A stretch of 64,000 nucleotides of DNA from Fuerstiella sp. (GCA_022843805.1 JALHMY010000035.1:1-64000); one strand, 5' to 3'. Numbered from the stretch's first letter, positions 54,904-64,000 are shown. Notes: generated by a model from the sequence alone, not told the origin. Numbers and translations: made by a program.

Positions 54904-55837
54904 CAAAAACTCCTCAGACGAACAGACAATGTGATCGCTGTCCCCTCCGAGAAGACATGTTTCCTCGGTGACAATGCGATCGTCGGATTGAAAAACTTCA
55001 GCGAAAAGAACTCAGATGGAATTCAGCAAACAAAGGCGGGTTAAAACGGAGAACAAGGCGCGCGGAGGCCCTGCTTCTGCGGACATGGCAAAAGAGCTTC
55101 TGAAACGGTGCTGTTAAGGGAATAACAGCGTGCGCTGGCTTACAACTGGCTAGTCCGTCACCACGGAAACGGATGGTTTCCGAAAATCACGATGAATCAG
55201 AACAGTTTGTGATCATCACTCCTGTCCGACTGCCAGTCCGTGCCATTCGAATGGTGATATTCAGTTAAGGGAATTCTGAGGTTCCCTGTCGGTCCACCAC
55301 TCTGCCTCCTGATGGGGGGAGAGGATAAGCGGGTGCTGAATGCTGTCGCAACAACTTAAATTTACTTTTTGTCATTTTTAGTGATATCAGCGAAATGAAG
55401 CCGCTTCACTCACAAATCTGAGAACTGTAAGGACGCTTCGAGAGCCAAAAACGCTGACTATCCTTTCAAAATGAGCGCGATTTTGAGAGGACTGTTTCAT
55501 TATGAGAATGAACGGCTGATGGCATGCAAAGGATGCTGGTGCGCGGAGTGAGAATACTCTCCTCACAGGGATGTAACTGCTAATCCCCCCGACCGAGCTG
55601 CAACGTCATGGATGATTGCGCATCGTTGTTGCATTTTTGAAACCTGCCCGACATGGTCACGTCGCAGCGACGTCCGGCATTTCCGGAATCGTGAATCTCG
55701 CGACTCAGCCAGCAAAATCACGAGCACCCGGCTGCGGGACCCTGGACTGCGGCAGCCTGCTGCCGCTTTCCAGTCCACAGCCTGCTGTGGACAACCACCT
55801 GCAATTTGAACATCGCGGCGCAAGGCCAGCAGGACTT

Positions 55838-56105
55838 CCGGCCCCAACCGACCCCGCTTCGGTTGTGCCCAGGTTTGGCAACTACAGGCGCTGGATCAGC
55901 CGTCTGAAGTCATTGCGTTGAACCGGGGCAGTGTAGTTGCCAAACCTGGGCTCCATCGGCACGAGGCCCAATGGCGTGGACTTAGTGTCGCCTTTCGCTC
56001 CGCGAAAGTAGCGTTTTCGCGTTTTTTCGCAGAGCGAAAAACGACTATGGAAGCCCGCACGATGTTTAAGCCCACGCCATTGGGCGTGAAGCCGGTTGGG
56101 GCCGG
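55838..56105. repeat. Nested palindrome composite
   Basis: The outer arms CCGGCCCCAACCG (55838-55850) and CGGTTGGGGCCGG (56093-56105) pair exactly. The next pair is GCCCAGGTTTGGCAACTACA (55867-55886) with TGTAGTTGCCAAACCTGGGC (55932-55951), 20 bases, perfect. Then come GCCCAATGGCGTGGA (55966-55980) and CCCACGCCATTGGGC (56071-56085), 14 of 15. Inside the last pair sits the hairpin element at 55987-56045, related to 29577-29654. The set reads as elements inserted inside other elements. Confidence 0.8.
55987..56045. repeat. Hairpin element, diverged copy of 29586-29635
   Basis: Arms begin GTCGCCTTTCGCTCCGCGAA at 55987 and pair with 56025-56045, with three mismatches in 21. Flanking CTTAGTG and CTATGG words correspond to ATAAGTG and CTATGG at the other copy. 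Low pairing and a GC-loop region (AGTAGCGTTTTCGCG) suggest this copy is older. Confidence 0.75.
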
Positions 56106-56498
56106 GCTGCAGAAACGTGCAATGCCTGTGACACTTCACACATGACAGTGGCCGATTGACGACCTTCCACAGAAGCGGACACTTCCCCGCAAAGCGGTTA
56201 AGTTCAACGCTGGCGTTATCCGCCGTTCAAATGGAACTCGTTCTGGCAGAAAAATTTGGACGGAACCGACGAACGCCGTAGCCAAGCCTTATCGAAGCAT
56301 CGGCAGATGGACGCCCCGGACGGACCGGACGTCCGATCGGCGTCGGCGATTCATTTTTCTGCCCCGAAATCTTTCTGCCCAATTACCGTCAGCCGCCAAA
56401 CCCGCGTTCACCCATATTGCAGTTCGTTGCATCTATATATAAGAGCTCCGACCGGAGCCCATCGTACCTGAGTACTGCCTCCCGAGGCGTGTTTTCGG

Positions 56499-56901
56499 TC
56501 ATACCGCCCGTTTGCCCGCTCGCCGCTTCAGAAGGCCGCCAGGGACTGCCGCAACTCCAAACAATGCCATCCCGGAAGGCTCGGGAACTTCTGTTACCAG
56601 ATCGAGATCCGGGTGAAAACCCGTAATATAAATATCGGCCGACCCATCCGCGTTTCGAACAAATCTCAGTATATAGAGGTCTTCGTGAAAGCCGGGTTGC
56701 GCACCTGTCAGAATATGATTCACTGATCCTTCGTATTCGTACGTGTTACCCGGATCTGGTACAGTGACAATCCAGACTGTCCATCCCAATGCCACGAGAG
56801 TTCCATCGTGGTCTCTGTTTCGGACTGATGAGTAATTAAAATGACGCCGCCATACGCATCGTTTATTTGCACGGCAGAAAACACTGCCAGGACCAGGGAG
56901 G
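56499..56901 (-). pseudogene. Frameshifted PEP-CTERM protein gene
   Basis: The frame ending at 56499 carries a typical PEP-CTERM tail (TEVPEPSGMALFGVAAVPGGL, then KRRAGKRAV) and a body NHILTGAQPGFHEDLYILRF. Its upstream part (MISSQSQLSLPGPGSVFC) lacks a signal peptide. In another frame across about 56770-56900 the DNA reads LVLAVFSAVQINDAYGGVIL then ITHQSETETTMELSWHWDG, which looks like the missing exported N-terminus. I infer an indel near 56770-56790 and loss of the start codon. The gene is probably non-functional. A separate intact PEP-CTERM gene lies 1.6 kb away. Confidence 0.6.
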
Positions 56902-57040
56902 CTCAACTGACTCTGGCTGCTGATCATCTGTCAGGGCACGACAGGAAGTGATCTGGAATCGGGCAACCTGTTTGCCAAACTTCCATACAACGCATATCCA
57001 GCGGTATCAGAGGATCGTTCAGGCGATCGACGCAGGTGCA

Positions 57041-59002
57041 CTATGGCGTCGCAAAGCTCTGCAACTGGTTCAGCATGGGAATGTCGGTGGTTTCCAGTAA
57101 ACCAAAACAAAACAGTTCCGGAGCTTGCTCGAACGAGTAGTTGTCTCGCAGCAGGTGTTTCAGTGACTCAAGGGGTCGGTGCTGCTGAACTGTTGTCAGT
57201 CGGTCAGGAAACATCACTGCGGCGACCAGACCGATGACTCCGGACCGAGGACCGTCTGTAACAACCGTCAGGGGGCTCGTATTTCCTGTTTGCCGGATCC
57301 AGGCAGCGACCGATGCGACCTGTCCCGTCTGAATTCCCAGAGGACGTTCGCCCGTTGTGGAGATCATCAGAGCCCACAGATAAGAACGCTCGGCAATTCC
57401 CAGCTGCCCGAAGAATACCGGATCCATCACAAACACCCGATGTTCAGTTCGCAGCAGTTCATCGATTCGTTCGGCAGCTTTCGCCTGGCCTTCGTCGTGC
57501 AGCAGGAGAGCCAGTTTTTTTGCAGAAGCAGGAACAATTTCTGTCACTGGCACGACCCAGTCGGTTCCCAGTGAAAGTCTCCATCGAGTGACCTGAACAT
57601 CGGCGATCGTCTGCTGACTGACCTGTTCAGCAGTGACCGGGTAATCCCGCGGTTTGACGGTTTCCTTCAGTTTCATGACTGACGCTTCCTTCCACGCTGC
57701 TTTTTCTCCCGGCACCTCCGGCATTGGTGCGGCTTTTGGCAACGATTCAGCAAGGGCCAGCGCAAGGCCCTGGAAGGTGAGATTCGGGTCCGGAAGAGCA
57801 ACTTCCAGCTGAGCTGCCGTACGCAATTCGGCGTCGACAGGACGTTCTGTTGTAGCGAACCGTTGTTCGTCCCCTTCAAACCACTGGTCACGGATCATCC
57901 GATAGAGCGACTGGCGGTTATCAATCAGAAAGTTATGAGTGCCCGGGTCACTGTTGACATACGTTCGAAATCGAGTTTCCATACCATACAGCCGATAGAC
58001 AGGATTGGCGGCCTCCACCAGAGGCGACAGGGCGTGGCCAGATGCGAAACAGCAGTTATCCTTGTCGTTATATGTCAGCAACGCCGCACGGGGCGCCAGC
58101 AGCGCAGTCAAATGTGTGTAGTCGGCCGTGATGCCGAGATCCACCGGCGTCTGCTCGGAATCTCCCAGATCGGTTGAATGTCCGATGCGTGTTCGGAAGC
58201 TGGAATACCCGGCAACGGGATTGCAGAGCGTCACTCGGGTATCAAGAGAACTGATCAGAATGGTTTGCCATCCCCCTCCGGAAAGTCCGGCCACACCAAC
58301 TCGCTGCGGATCAGCGTTTTCCAGTGAAAGCAGAAGATCAAGAGCACGGGACATGGCCAGATAGAACGGAGCAAGTCCGCTTGTGCCACACAGGTCCAGC
58401 TGGTTGAGCCGTCCGTGTGCATATCCCGGACCCGTCAGCTGGCCCATGCCGAACCATTCAAGGTTCATGGCAATGATCCCCTGCCTGACCATATGAATGC
58501 AGCGAGCCTGTTTGTAGTCGGCCGCTTTTCCATTCAAATCGTGGCCATTGACGTTCAGAAACACGGGCACTTTGCCCTTCAATTCCTTCGGCAGATAAAG
58601 AAGTCCGGGAACCCAGAGGTTAGGCAGCACTTCCAGACGAAATTTCTGAATTCGATAACCCGGGCCTCCATCGGCAGTTGCTGGAAGTTCCACATCGTCC
58701 CGCATTTCCACAGCAGTCGCCGCATCACGCCATGAGGTCGCAGCACCTCGAAAGACAACTCGTTCCAGAGCGGACCGACGGGTTTCTTCTGCGTACTTCT
58801 GCCAGTCCTCCAGAGTACTGAACTGCGGAACGGTGGCAATTCGCGACAGTGAATACTTTGCTGTGTCGTTCAGAGCCTGCTGTTCCGCAACAATCCGCTG
58901 GGGCAGCAGCATCTGCAGAGCCACAATTCGCTCATCAGCGCTGATATACGTTTTGTTCTGTATCAGCAGGGCAGCCGTCAGGATCAGCAACATGAGTCTC
59001 AT
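57041..59002 (-). CDS. Secreted two-part alpha/beta hydrolase (acetyl xylan esterase-like)
   Basis: About 653 residues from the ATG at 59002, which starts a signal peptide (MRLMLLILTAALLIQNKTYI); the frame opens at 59059. A first hydrolase fold shows PVFLNVNGHDLNGKAADYKQ, IIAMNLEWFGMGQLTGPGYA, the nucleophile elbow GVAGLSGGGWQT (Ser241), and a late His in DPGTHNFLIDNR. A second part (about 440-650) has LALLLHDEGQAKAAERIDEL and resembles an alpha/beta hydrolase without a clear nucleophile (VVTDGPRSGVIGL). The pattern is that of planctomycete acetyl xylan esterase or dienelactone-hydrolase-like exoenzymes. It is exported and 94 bases downstream of the sulfatase gene, suggesting joint work on a modified glycan. 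Confidence 0.8.
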   Translation of the reverse strand: MRLMLLILTAALLIQNKTYISADERIVALQMLLPQRIVAEQQALNDTAKYSLSRIATVPQFSTLEDWQKYAEETRRSALERVVFRGAATSWRDAATAVEMRDDVELPATADGGPGYRIQKFRLEVLPNLWVPGLLYLPKELKGKVPVFLNVNGHDLNGKAADYKQARCIHMVRQGIIAMNLEWFGMGQLTGPGYAHGRLNQLDLCGTSGLAPFYLAMSRALDLLLSLENADPQRVGVAGLSGGGWQTILISSLDTRVTLCNPVAGYSSFRTRIGHSTDLGDSEQTPVDLGITADYTHLTALLAPRAALLTYNDKDNCCFASGHALSPLVEAANPVYRLYGMETRFRTYVNSDPGTHNFLIDNRQSLYRMIRDQWFEGDEQRFATTERPVDAELRTAAQLEVALPDPNLTFQGLALALAESLPKAAPMPEVPGEKAAWKEASVMKLKETVKPRDYPVTAEQVSQQTIADVQVTRWRLSLGTDWVVPVTEIVPASAKKLALLLHDEGQAKAAERIDELLRTEHRVFVMDPVFFGQLGIAERSYLWALMISTTGERPLGIQTGQVASVAAWIRQTGNTSPLTVVTDGPRSGVIGLVAAVMFPDRLTTVQQHRPLESLKHLLRDNYSFEQAPELFCFGLLETTDIPMLNQLQSFATP

Positions 59003-59096
59003 ACGTAAACACCAGCAAACAGTCGATTCCCGAAACGTGTTTATGATTCGCTCCGGCAATCATAGCCGCAGTTTTCGTTCCGCACTACTCTGCAGT

Positions 59097-60620
59097 TCAG
59101 CGCGACGGGGAAACAGCAGGGTCCAGCGGACGAAGGGGATAAACCGACGAGGGTGTACGGTATTCGTCCATGAGCTTAGTGAGCTGCCTGACGAGATCGG
59201 GTTGATCATTTGCCCGATCATTTTGCTCAGAGATATCTTCGCGAATATTATAAAGCTCGGTGACCAGCCGACCTTTTGTCATATTCTGTCGAATTGCCTT
59301 CCAGTCACCCACTCGAACGGACTGCTGACCTCCGTAGGCAGGGAATTCCCGGTAAAGTAAAGGCCGTTCCGGCTGAACTTCGCCTGTCAGTGCAGGCAGC
59401 AGGCTGATTCCACTGATGTTTTCCGGAATCTGTTCACTTGCGCCCGCACAATGAAGCAGAGTTGGCAGCCAGTCTTCAAAACCGCTGATTCGGTCGCTGA
59501 CGGACCCCGGCCGGATTCGCCCGGGCCACCGAACAATCGTGGGAACTCGAACGCCGCCTTCATACAGCGATCCCTTCAGACCTCGCAGTTCTCCCACACT
59601 TTCGAAAAAGTCATAGTCGACTTCATCCCGCAGATGAGTTGTTCCATTATCCGCGGTGAAGATTACGATCGTGTTGTCTTCAAGTCCCAGTTCGGACAGC
59701 AGAGCAAGCAGGCGACCAACATCACTGTCCAGATGGCTGATCATGGCCGCATATGCGGCCCGGGGAGTAAAATGAGGCGTGTAACCGCCTTTTTCTGCTG
59801 TGAACGGAGGATCTTCCCAGCCCAGTTCCAGATAAGGTTTAAGTTCCTCGCTCGGAACATGCAGTGCCACATGAGGAAGCACTGAGGGAAAGTACAGGAA
59901 GAAGGGTCTGTCACGGTTATCCCGAATGAACTTCAGCGCCTGCCGGGTAATTCGTTCGGGCGCATAGTCGGTGCCCTGGAATCGTTCATAGCTCGCCGGA
60001 TTCAGCGGATCATCGCCGGCAGTTAGTTTCGCATGCCCGGGCACCGGGGGATTATTTGCAAGGGAAATTCGAACGTTGTCATCCCAGAGGTAGTCGGGGT
60101 AATAGCTGTGTGCGTGCCTCTGGCAGTTGTATCCAAAGAAGTGATCAAAACCCTGTTTCAGAGGTTCACCTTCGGTTCCAGGCCCACCCAGTCCCCATTT
60201 CCCGTAACCACCGGTGATGTAACCCTGCTTCTGCAGAAGTTCGGCAATGGTCACTTCCGATGCGGGAATCGGTTTCTGGCCTTCGGGCTGCATTTCACTG
60301 TTGTTCCGCACCCATGCATGGCCCGGATCCTTTCCGGTCATTAGCACACATCGGGATGGAGCACAAACGGCATTCCCGGAATAGTGCTGCGTCAGCTTCA
60401 TGCCAGCCTGAGCCAGCTTGTCCAGATTTGGAGTTCGGATCTTCTTCTGCCCGAAGCAACCCAGCTCGGCAAATCCCAGATCGTCAGCCATGATGAATAC
60501 GATATTGGGTCCTGCTGAAGACTGAGGTGCTGACGCGAACACTGTTGTCGCCGATCGACTGGCCGGCGCACAGATGCTCAGACAGGCCACCATAACAAAG
60601 AGAACGGTTTGCGTTTTCAT
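59097..60620 (-). CDS. Secreted type I sulfatase
   Basis: A 507-residue arylsulfatase-type enzyme with a signal peptide (MKTQTVLFVMVACLSICAPA). Metal and nucleophile motifs are PNIVFIMADDLGFAELGCFG (the DD pair), NAVCAPSRCVLMTGK, in which Cys86 would become formylglycine (C-x-P-S-R), DRPFFLYFPSVLPHVALHVP, and IVIFTADNGTTHLRDEVDYDF (D-N-G). The start has AAGGAGAT seven bases upstream. An anaerobic or FGE-type maturase is needed and not in view. It clusters with the hydrolase gene (94 bases downstream), consistent with sulfated polysaccharide degradation. Substrate class cannot be told by eye. Confidence 0.93.
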   Translation of the reverse strand: MKTQTVLFVMVACLSICAPASRSATTVFASAPQSSAGPNIVFIMADDLGFAELGCFGQKKIRTPNLDKLAQAGMKLTQHYSGNAVCAPSRCVLMTGKDPGHAWVRNNSEMQPEGQKPIPASEVTIAELLQKQGYITGGYGKWGLGGPGTEGEPLKQGFDHFFGYNCQRHAHSYYPDYLWDDNVRISLANNPPVPGHAKLTAGDDPLNPASYERFQGTDYAPERITRQALKFIRDNRDRPFFLYFPSVLPHVALHVPSEELKPYLELGWEDPPFTAEKGGYTPHFTPRAAYAAMISHLDSDVGRLLALLSELGLEDNTIVIFTADNGTTHLRDEVDYDFFESVGELRGLKGSLYEGGVRVPTIVRWPGRIRPGSVSDRISGFEDWLPTLLHCAGASEQIPENISGISLLPALTGEVQPERPLLYREFPAYGGQQSVRVGDWKAIRQNMTKGRLVTELYNIREDISEQNDRANDQPDLVRQLTKLMDEYRTPSSVYPLRPLDPAVSPSR

Positions 60621-60750
60621 ACCGCCATCTCCTTTAAATATTTCGAACTGTGAAGTTCCGGAACTGGCATTGCCCTGTTCAGGGAGTAGATGTCAGAGAG
60701 AAGATGTTCCCGGGCAGACCGATTGTTCAGCGGTCATCAGCCGGAATACG

Positions 60751-62493
60751 TCAGCGTTCCGTATCTCCAACTCTTTTCGCCAGGCGTTCAGCCAGTCGCT
60801 TCAGTGCAGGACTCACATCCAGCTTATCGAGATGTACGTTCAGCAGACTAAAGCTGTCCTGATTGGCAAATGCGGCATGGAAAGCCTTTTCCAGGTCATC
60901 TTCGGTGAACACTTCAAACCCCCAGCCGGCCCCCAGCAGTTCGGGCATGCGATGATAGTTCCAGTTGTGAATGTCGTTGAAGGGACCTTCCTGTATGAAG
61001 CGTTCAGTGGAATATCCCTTATTGTTGAGTACAACGACGATGGGATTAAATCCTCGCCGGACGCCAGTGGACAGCTCCATACAGGTCATCTGGAATGCTC
61101 CGTCTCCTACCAGCACCAGTGGTCGCAAACCGCGATTGGCCACCTGAACTCCCACTGCGGCAGGAATGGCAAACCCCATGGAAGTGTAATAAGCGGTGCT
61201 GAGAAATTCTGTATGGCGACTGATGGAAAGATCGGCTGCGGCGAACAGCGAGTCACCCGTATCGGCGACTACCACAATGGCATCGTCGAGGACCGAGTTA
61301 ATTTTCTGAATGAGTCGTTTAACGGTCATGGCTGCCTTAGGCTGTGGCTTCCATGGGGCAATCTGCGGCTGCCTGATTTTCGGGACGGCGCGTCGGGTGC
61401 CGATAACGGATGTTCCCATCGCTTTCAGAAAGTCGCTCAGATTCACATCATGGAAATGATGATGTCCCATGCGAAGTTTTTCGCTCGTGGCATAGATGCA
61501 GCGGGCCGGGTCCAGCCGGGCAGTGAAGATCCCCAGATTGATATCCGTCATAAAAGCGCCCAGCAGAATGACGCAGTCGCTGTCTTCCACGTAACGGCGT
61601 ACTTCTTCACGCCCCATTGCTCCTTCGTAAATGCCCATATAAAGGGGATGACGTTCGCTGACGACGGACTTGCCAAGCAGTGTGGCACAGACGGGAATAT
61701 TGTTTCGTTCTGCCAGAGTCAGCACTTCCTGCTGCAGGCCAAATCGGTGAATCTCGATACCAGCAATGATGACCGGTTTTTTTGCCGCCTTAATTCGCTC
61801 TTTCGCTTCATGAACGGCTTCCCGGAGCGCATTGCTGTCGCTGACGACATTCTCCACATGTGGCTGGTAATCATGTTTTACCTCAGACACCACACGGTCG
61901 CGGGGCAGTTCGAGAAATACGGGCCGCTTAAATCGGGCACAGGCATCGAGACAGCGATCAATCTCACGATATGCTGTCAGCTCGTCATCCAGCGAAGCGG
62001 AGGCCACCGTGATTTTTTCAAACACTTCGCGCTGAGTGTTGAAATCCCGAACCCGATGGTGAAGCAGTGGATCAGAACGCCGTTCGTTCATCCCCGGAGA
62101 ACCACTGATAACAATGACGGGGCTCTTTTCCGCATACGCTCCGGCAACCGGGTTACAGAGACTGAGGCCTCCCACACAGTATGTGACACAGACGGCGCCA
62201 ATACCATTAATTCTTGCATAGCCATCGGCCGCATAGCCGGCACATGCCTCGCTGGTGGTCCCGACCACATTAATTGGGCTGTCTTCCAGCATGCCATAGA
62301 ACTGGAGCACAAAGTCTCCGGGAATGCCAAAGATGTCGCGGACCCCATAGTCCTGAAGTCGCTGAATCAGATATCCGCCTATCGTTTGCCGACCGGCTTT
62401 CACCGGCCGCTGGCTCAATATGCCTGCGGACGCCGAGCCCCGGGGCGGGGAATTCTGACTGTCTGCCGTTCCTGCCGCTTTCTTTCGAGCCAT
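60751..62493 (-). CDS. ThDP-dependent decarboxylase-like enzyme
   Basis: About 580 residues from the ATG at 62493, which has AGGAGA eight bases upstream; the open frame starts at 62532. Three domains fit the pyruvate/indolepyruvate-decarboxylase and acetolactate-synthase superfamily. The N-terminal Pyr part is [17 protein letters not shown]...[17 protein letters not shown], with a catalytic Glu in TSE-x-x-A-G-Y. The middle part contains [16 protein letters not shown]. The C-terminal PP part is [20 protein letters not shown] then [12 protein letters not shown], the GDG-x25-NN motif. A long plus-strand open frame on the opposite strand is a shadow. The substrate is an alpha-keto acid by family. 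It is not adjacent to a known pathway gene. Confidence 0.85.
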   Translation of the reverse strand: MARKKAAGTADSQNSPPRGSASAGILSQRPVKAGRQTIGGYLIQRLQDYGVRDIFGIPGDFVLQFYGMLEDSPINVVGTTSEACAGYAADGYARINGIGAVCVTYCVGGLSLCNPVAGAYAEKSPVIVISGSPGMNERRSDPLLHHRVRDFNTQREVFEKITVASASLDDELTAYREIDRCLDACARFKRPVFLELPRDRVVSEVKHDYQPHVENVVSDSNALREAVHEAKERIKAAKKPVIIAGIEIHRFGLQQEVLTLAERNNIPVCATLLGKSVVSERHPLYMGIYEGAMGREEVRRYVEDSDCVILLGAFMTDINLGIFTARLDPARCIYATSEKLRMGHHHFHDVNLSDFLKAMGTSVIGTRRAVPKIRQPQIAPWKPQPKAAMTVKRLIQKINSVLDDAIVVVADTGDSLFAAADLSISRHTEFLSTAYYTSMGFAIPAAVGVQVANRGLRPLVLVGDGAFQMTCMELSTGVRRGFNPIVVVLNNKGYSTERFIQEGPFNDIHNWNYHRMPELLGAGWGFEVFTEDDLEKAFHAAFANQDSFSLLNVHLDKLDVSPALKRLAERLAKRVGDTER

Positions 62494-62591
62494 CAGTGTT
62501 CTCCTGCAAGAAGTATCAACTGCCGCCAGCATTGTTACTCAGAATCGTCCGGTATGATATCTGATCAGTCACCAGCCGGCTCTGTTGCAAC

Positions 62592-62626
62592 AAAAAAAGC
62601 CGGGCAACAGATTTGTGCCAGGCTTT
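62592..62626 (-). terminator. Rho-independent terminator downstream of the small HTH-like gene
   Basis: AAAGCCGGGC (62596-62605) pairs with GCCAGGCTTT (62617-62626), 9 of 10, with an 11-base loop. On the minus strand it is followed by a run of seven T (A run at 62592-62598). It lies 34 bases after the stop of the 62660-63061 gene and ahead of the decarboxylase, so the latter has its own promoter. Confidence 0.65.
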
Positions 62627-62659
62627 CGTAATACTTCGGAATTTCTCGTCATCCGGGAG

Positions 62660-63061
62660 CTACTTCATCTGAAGAGCTGCCACCTGCTTGATCGCAGCGG
62701 TGGCAACCGCTGCATCTCCCTGACACTGCTGAAGCAGCTGCTTGGCCGCCAGCAGCAGATCCAGCCCTGGAACGGATGACGCTGATCCCGCTGAACCCGA
62801 AGACACTGAAGTCCATGTGCGCACCGGGCGACCGCCTGTTCGAGAGATCGGGCGTTTACGGCGAACGGAATTGATACCTAGTTTTCGGCGAGCATTCGCG
62901 TAGGCAACAGAACAGCTGTTCTCATTAATTACCTGCTTAGGAAATTTCTGATTGAGCGAGTTGATGACTTCCCGACCCGTCATTTCGCGATTCTCTGTGA
63001 GCAGTTTGCGAATCTCTTCTGCCATGTTGAAGTCGCCACTGCTGTTACCGCGTTTTGCCAT
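62660..63061 (-). CDS. Small helix-turn-helix-like protein
   Basis: 133 residues, start supported by AGGAAG nine bases upstream. The first 60 residues (FNMAEEIRKLLTENREMTGR, EVINSLNQKFPKQVINENSC, SVAYANARRKLGI) have the three-helix plan of the small planctomycete DNA-binding-like proteins that begin MAK-x-x-x-x-x-x and continue AEEIRKLL. A linker rich in Ser and Gly (VSSGSAGSASSVPG) follows, then a helical Ala/Gln-rich tail (LAAKQLLQQCQGDAAVATAA). Proteins like this are often chromosomal or regulatory, but I know of no assigned function. It has its own terminator. Confidence 0.55.
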   Translation of the reverse strand: MAKRGNSSGDFNMAEEIRKLLTENREMTGREVINSLNQKFPKQVINENSCSVAYANARRKLGINSVRRKRPISRTGGRPVRTWTSVSSGSAGSASSVPGLDLLLAAKQLLQQCQGDAAVATAAIKQVAALQMK

Positions 63062-63813
63062 TTCTTATTCTTCCTGTGCTGGTTGACTGCAGCCCGCTCA
63101 GAGATATCCGTCGGGCCAAACTGTGTACTAAAACTAATTGCTGCTGATCGAAGAATCCTGAACCTGTGGCCCTGATTTTGATCTGACCTGGATCTGATTC
63201 GGCCCTGATCTCACGGTGTATCCATTCTGCGTTGTGATGACCGCAGACCGGACGTATCTTCCGGGTTTATTGAGACATCATGCTGCAGCAGCACGTTCGG
63301 TCGTCGCACCAGATGCCCGCACCACCCTGTTGTTTTCCGACAATTACGTGCTGGCTTCACTTAATTCGATGCAGCATCAATATTGCATTTCAACATTGCA
63401 TTTCAACGGCTGTATTCTGTCTTGCATGGTGGGAATGGAGAAGGTTTAGGGCAGGATTATCATTCGGCTCTTCAGCCGTTTTATCTTGGCACACTGGTTG
63501 TGGACATTCAAGTCAGCTAATGCATTTTCCTGCTGTTGCATGCTAAATACAACAGCGCACGTCAGTCATGAAACCTCCCGGAAGTACTTAATTGTAGTAT
63601 ACACATGCGGCGATTGAGTCAATCCAACTAGTGCGTGGTTGTCCTCAAACCGAAGCGACCATGGTCGATGCCCGTCACTATTCGCTGAAACAGTCGCCGT
63701 ATGCTGAAAAACGGTCAGAGAGACCATCCTGAAGGGCTGAGCCATAGGATTTTTCGAATTCTGCAGTATCATGTGGAAACACAGACAGGCTGAAATAAAG
63801 GGAGCTGACTCAT
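63062..63813. other. Spacer before the terminal cytochrome gene
   Basis: No convincing gene is visible. Small frames at 63216-63449 and 63280-63546 lack motifs. A 13-base tandem duplication ATTGCATTTCAAC lies at 63382-63407. The upstream part carries the divergent leader of the HTH-like gene. The last part carries the leader of the cytochrome gene. Confidence 0.55.
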
Positions 63814-64000
63814 ATGATCTACCTGCCCGCAATGGATCCGAAATTTCCTCTGCAATCATTCGTACCAGTACGATTCAGGGTTCCTGTACAGTTGGTGTTC
63901 CTCACATGGTTCCTGATACACGCAGGAATCGGGTATGCGGACGACGGTCAGCGCGTCTCGTATCAGAAACAGGTGGCCCCTGTTCTGCAAAAGTATTGTC
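63814..64000 (+). CDS. Start of a planctomycete cytochrome-c (PSCyt1) protein, cut by window end
   Basis: From the ATG at 63814 (AAAGGGAG nine bases upstream) the open frame runs off the window. It begins MIYLPAMDPKFPLQSFVPVR, then a hydrophobic signal segment (VQLVFLTWFLIHAGIGYADD), and ends with VSYQKQVAPVLQKYC. The SYQKQVAPVLQKYC ending is where a PSCyt1 domain begins its CxxCH haem site, so the next residues should complete it. Only 62 residues are visible. Its downstream neighbours cannot be seen. Confidence 0.7.
   Translation, partial: MIYLPAMDPKFPLQSFVPVRFRVPVQLVFLTWFLIHAGIGYADDGQRVSYQKQVAPVLQKYC

Larger units (their letters stand above)
54904..56498. other. Gene-free region with palindromic repeat cluster
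   Basis: No open frame has signs of coding. The first 800 bases contain only the PEP-CTERM leader and unremarkable sequence. From about 55690 to 56110 the DNA is crowded with palindromes (CGGCAGCCTGCTGCCG, GTCCACAGCCTGCTGTGGAC and the nested set listed separately). The tail, 56150-56498, shows no repeat or gene. Confidence 0.6.

Noticed and set aside
60574-62631. Plus-strand open frame of 685 codons opposite the decarboxylase gene
   Set aside because: The minus strand carries a complete ThDP-enzyme with all family motifs. The plus-strand frame has none and is a codon-bias shadow.
63216-63449. 77-codon frame before the cytochrome gene
   Set aside because: It has no ribosome-binding site, includes a 13-bp tandem duplication, and has no motif.
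1-64000. CRISPR array, tRNA or rRNA genes
   Set aside because: Short repeats here are palindromes or two- to four-copy tandem units with no regular spacers, and no clover-leaf or rRNA-like sequence was recognised by eye.

Overview
The window looks like a stretch of planctomycete chromosome. Several lineage-typical families occur together: DUF1501, DUF1549/DUF1553 and planctomycete cytochrome-c (PSCyt1) proteins, a LEPR-XLL-like motif at the start of a giant surface protein, PEP-CTERM proteins, a Crp/Fnr and cysteine-rich small protein of planctomycete type, a sulfatase, and secreted PQQ-like propellers. Gene density is moderate and the spacers are rich in palindromic repeats. The genus cannot be fixed from this sequence alone. 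No rRNA, tRNA, CRISPR array or intact insertion sequence was found.

Layout. 1-0.63 kb: gene-free, with a decayed IS110-type transposase tail. 0.63-10.5 kb: mostly household genes (queC, a bshC-like gene, a PLP aminotransferase, a 3-methyladenine DNA glycosylase, a PQQ-like propeller, a phospholipase-D-like protein, a small membrane protein, a TIGR01777 epimerase, fabF). 10.9-12.9 kb: a peptidoglycan-binding-domain protein, a dispersed repeat that carries a 226-bp MITE-like insertion, and a small membrane-anchored protein. 13-16 kb: a 975-residue secreted propeller protein with a decayed methyltransferase-like N-terminus. 16.2-19.9 kb: a minus-strand phosphonate operon phnD-phnC-phnE plus a phosphonoacetate hydrolase (phnA type). 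20.4-29.3 kb: a plus-strand run of secreted or surface proteins (DNRLRE, DUF1501, PPC-domain, DUF1549/DUF1553, PSCyt1-WD40). 29.3-33.1 kb: a worn accessory stretch with a truncated spondin gene run into a headless Crp/Fnr gene, a frameshifted cysteine-rich protein, a membrane protein built of half acyl-carrier domains, and repeats. 33.1-35.2 kb: a two-gene ABC exporter. 35.5-51.8 kb: a giant RHS/YD-repeat protein of more than 5,200 residues followed by a candidate immunity gene. 52.2-54.9 kb: a GH13 enzyme and a PEP-CTERM protein that converge on a shared terminator. 54.9-56.9 kb: gene-free palindromic repeats and a broken PEP-CTERM gene. 57-63.1 kb: a minus-strand group with an alpha/beta hydrolase, a sulfatase, a ThDP decarboxylase-like enzyme and a small helix-turn-helix-like protein. 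The window ends inside the start of another cytochrome-c-type gene.

Genes that probably work together: phnDCE imports a phosphonate and phnA cleaves phosphonoacetate to acetate and phosphate. The DUF1501/PPC/DUF1549-1553/PSCyt1-WD40 cluster is a standard planctomycete surface operon of unknown biochemical role. The RHS protein and the next small gene fit a polymorphic toxin/immunity pair. The sulfatase and the esterase-like hydrolase fit breakdown of sulfated or esterified polysaccharide. The strongest unusual signals are the nested MITE with its empty-site twin, the giant RHS protein with its stop-coupled neighbour, the permuted half-acyl-carrier protein, and the spondin/Crp junction.
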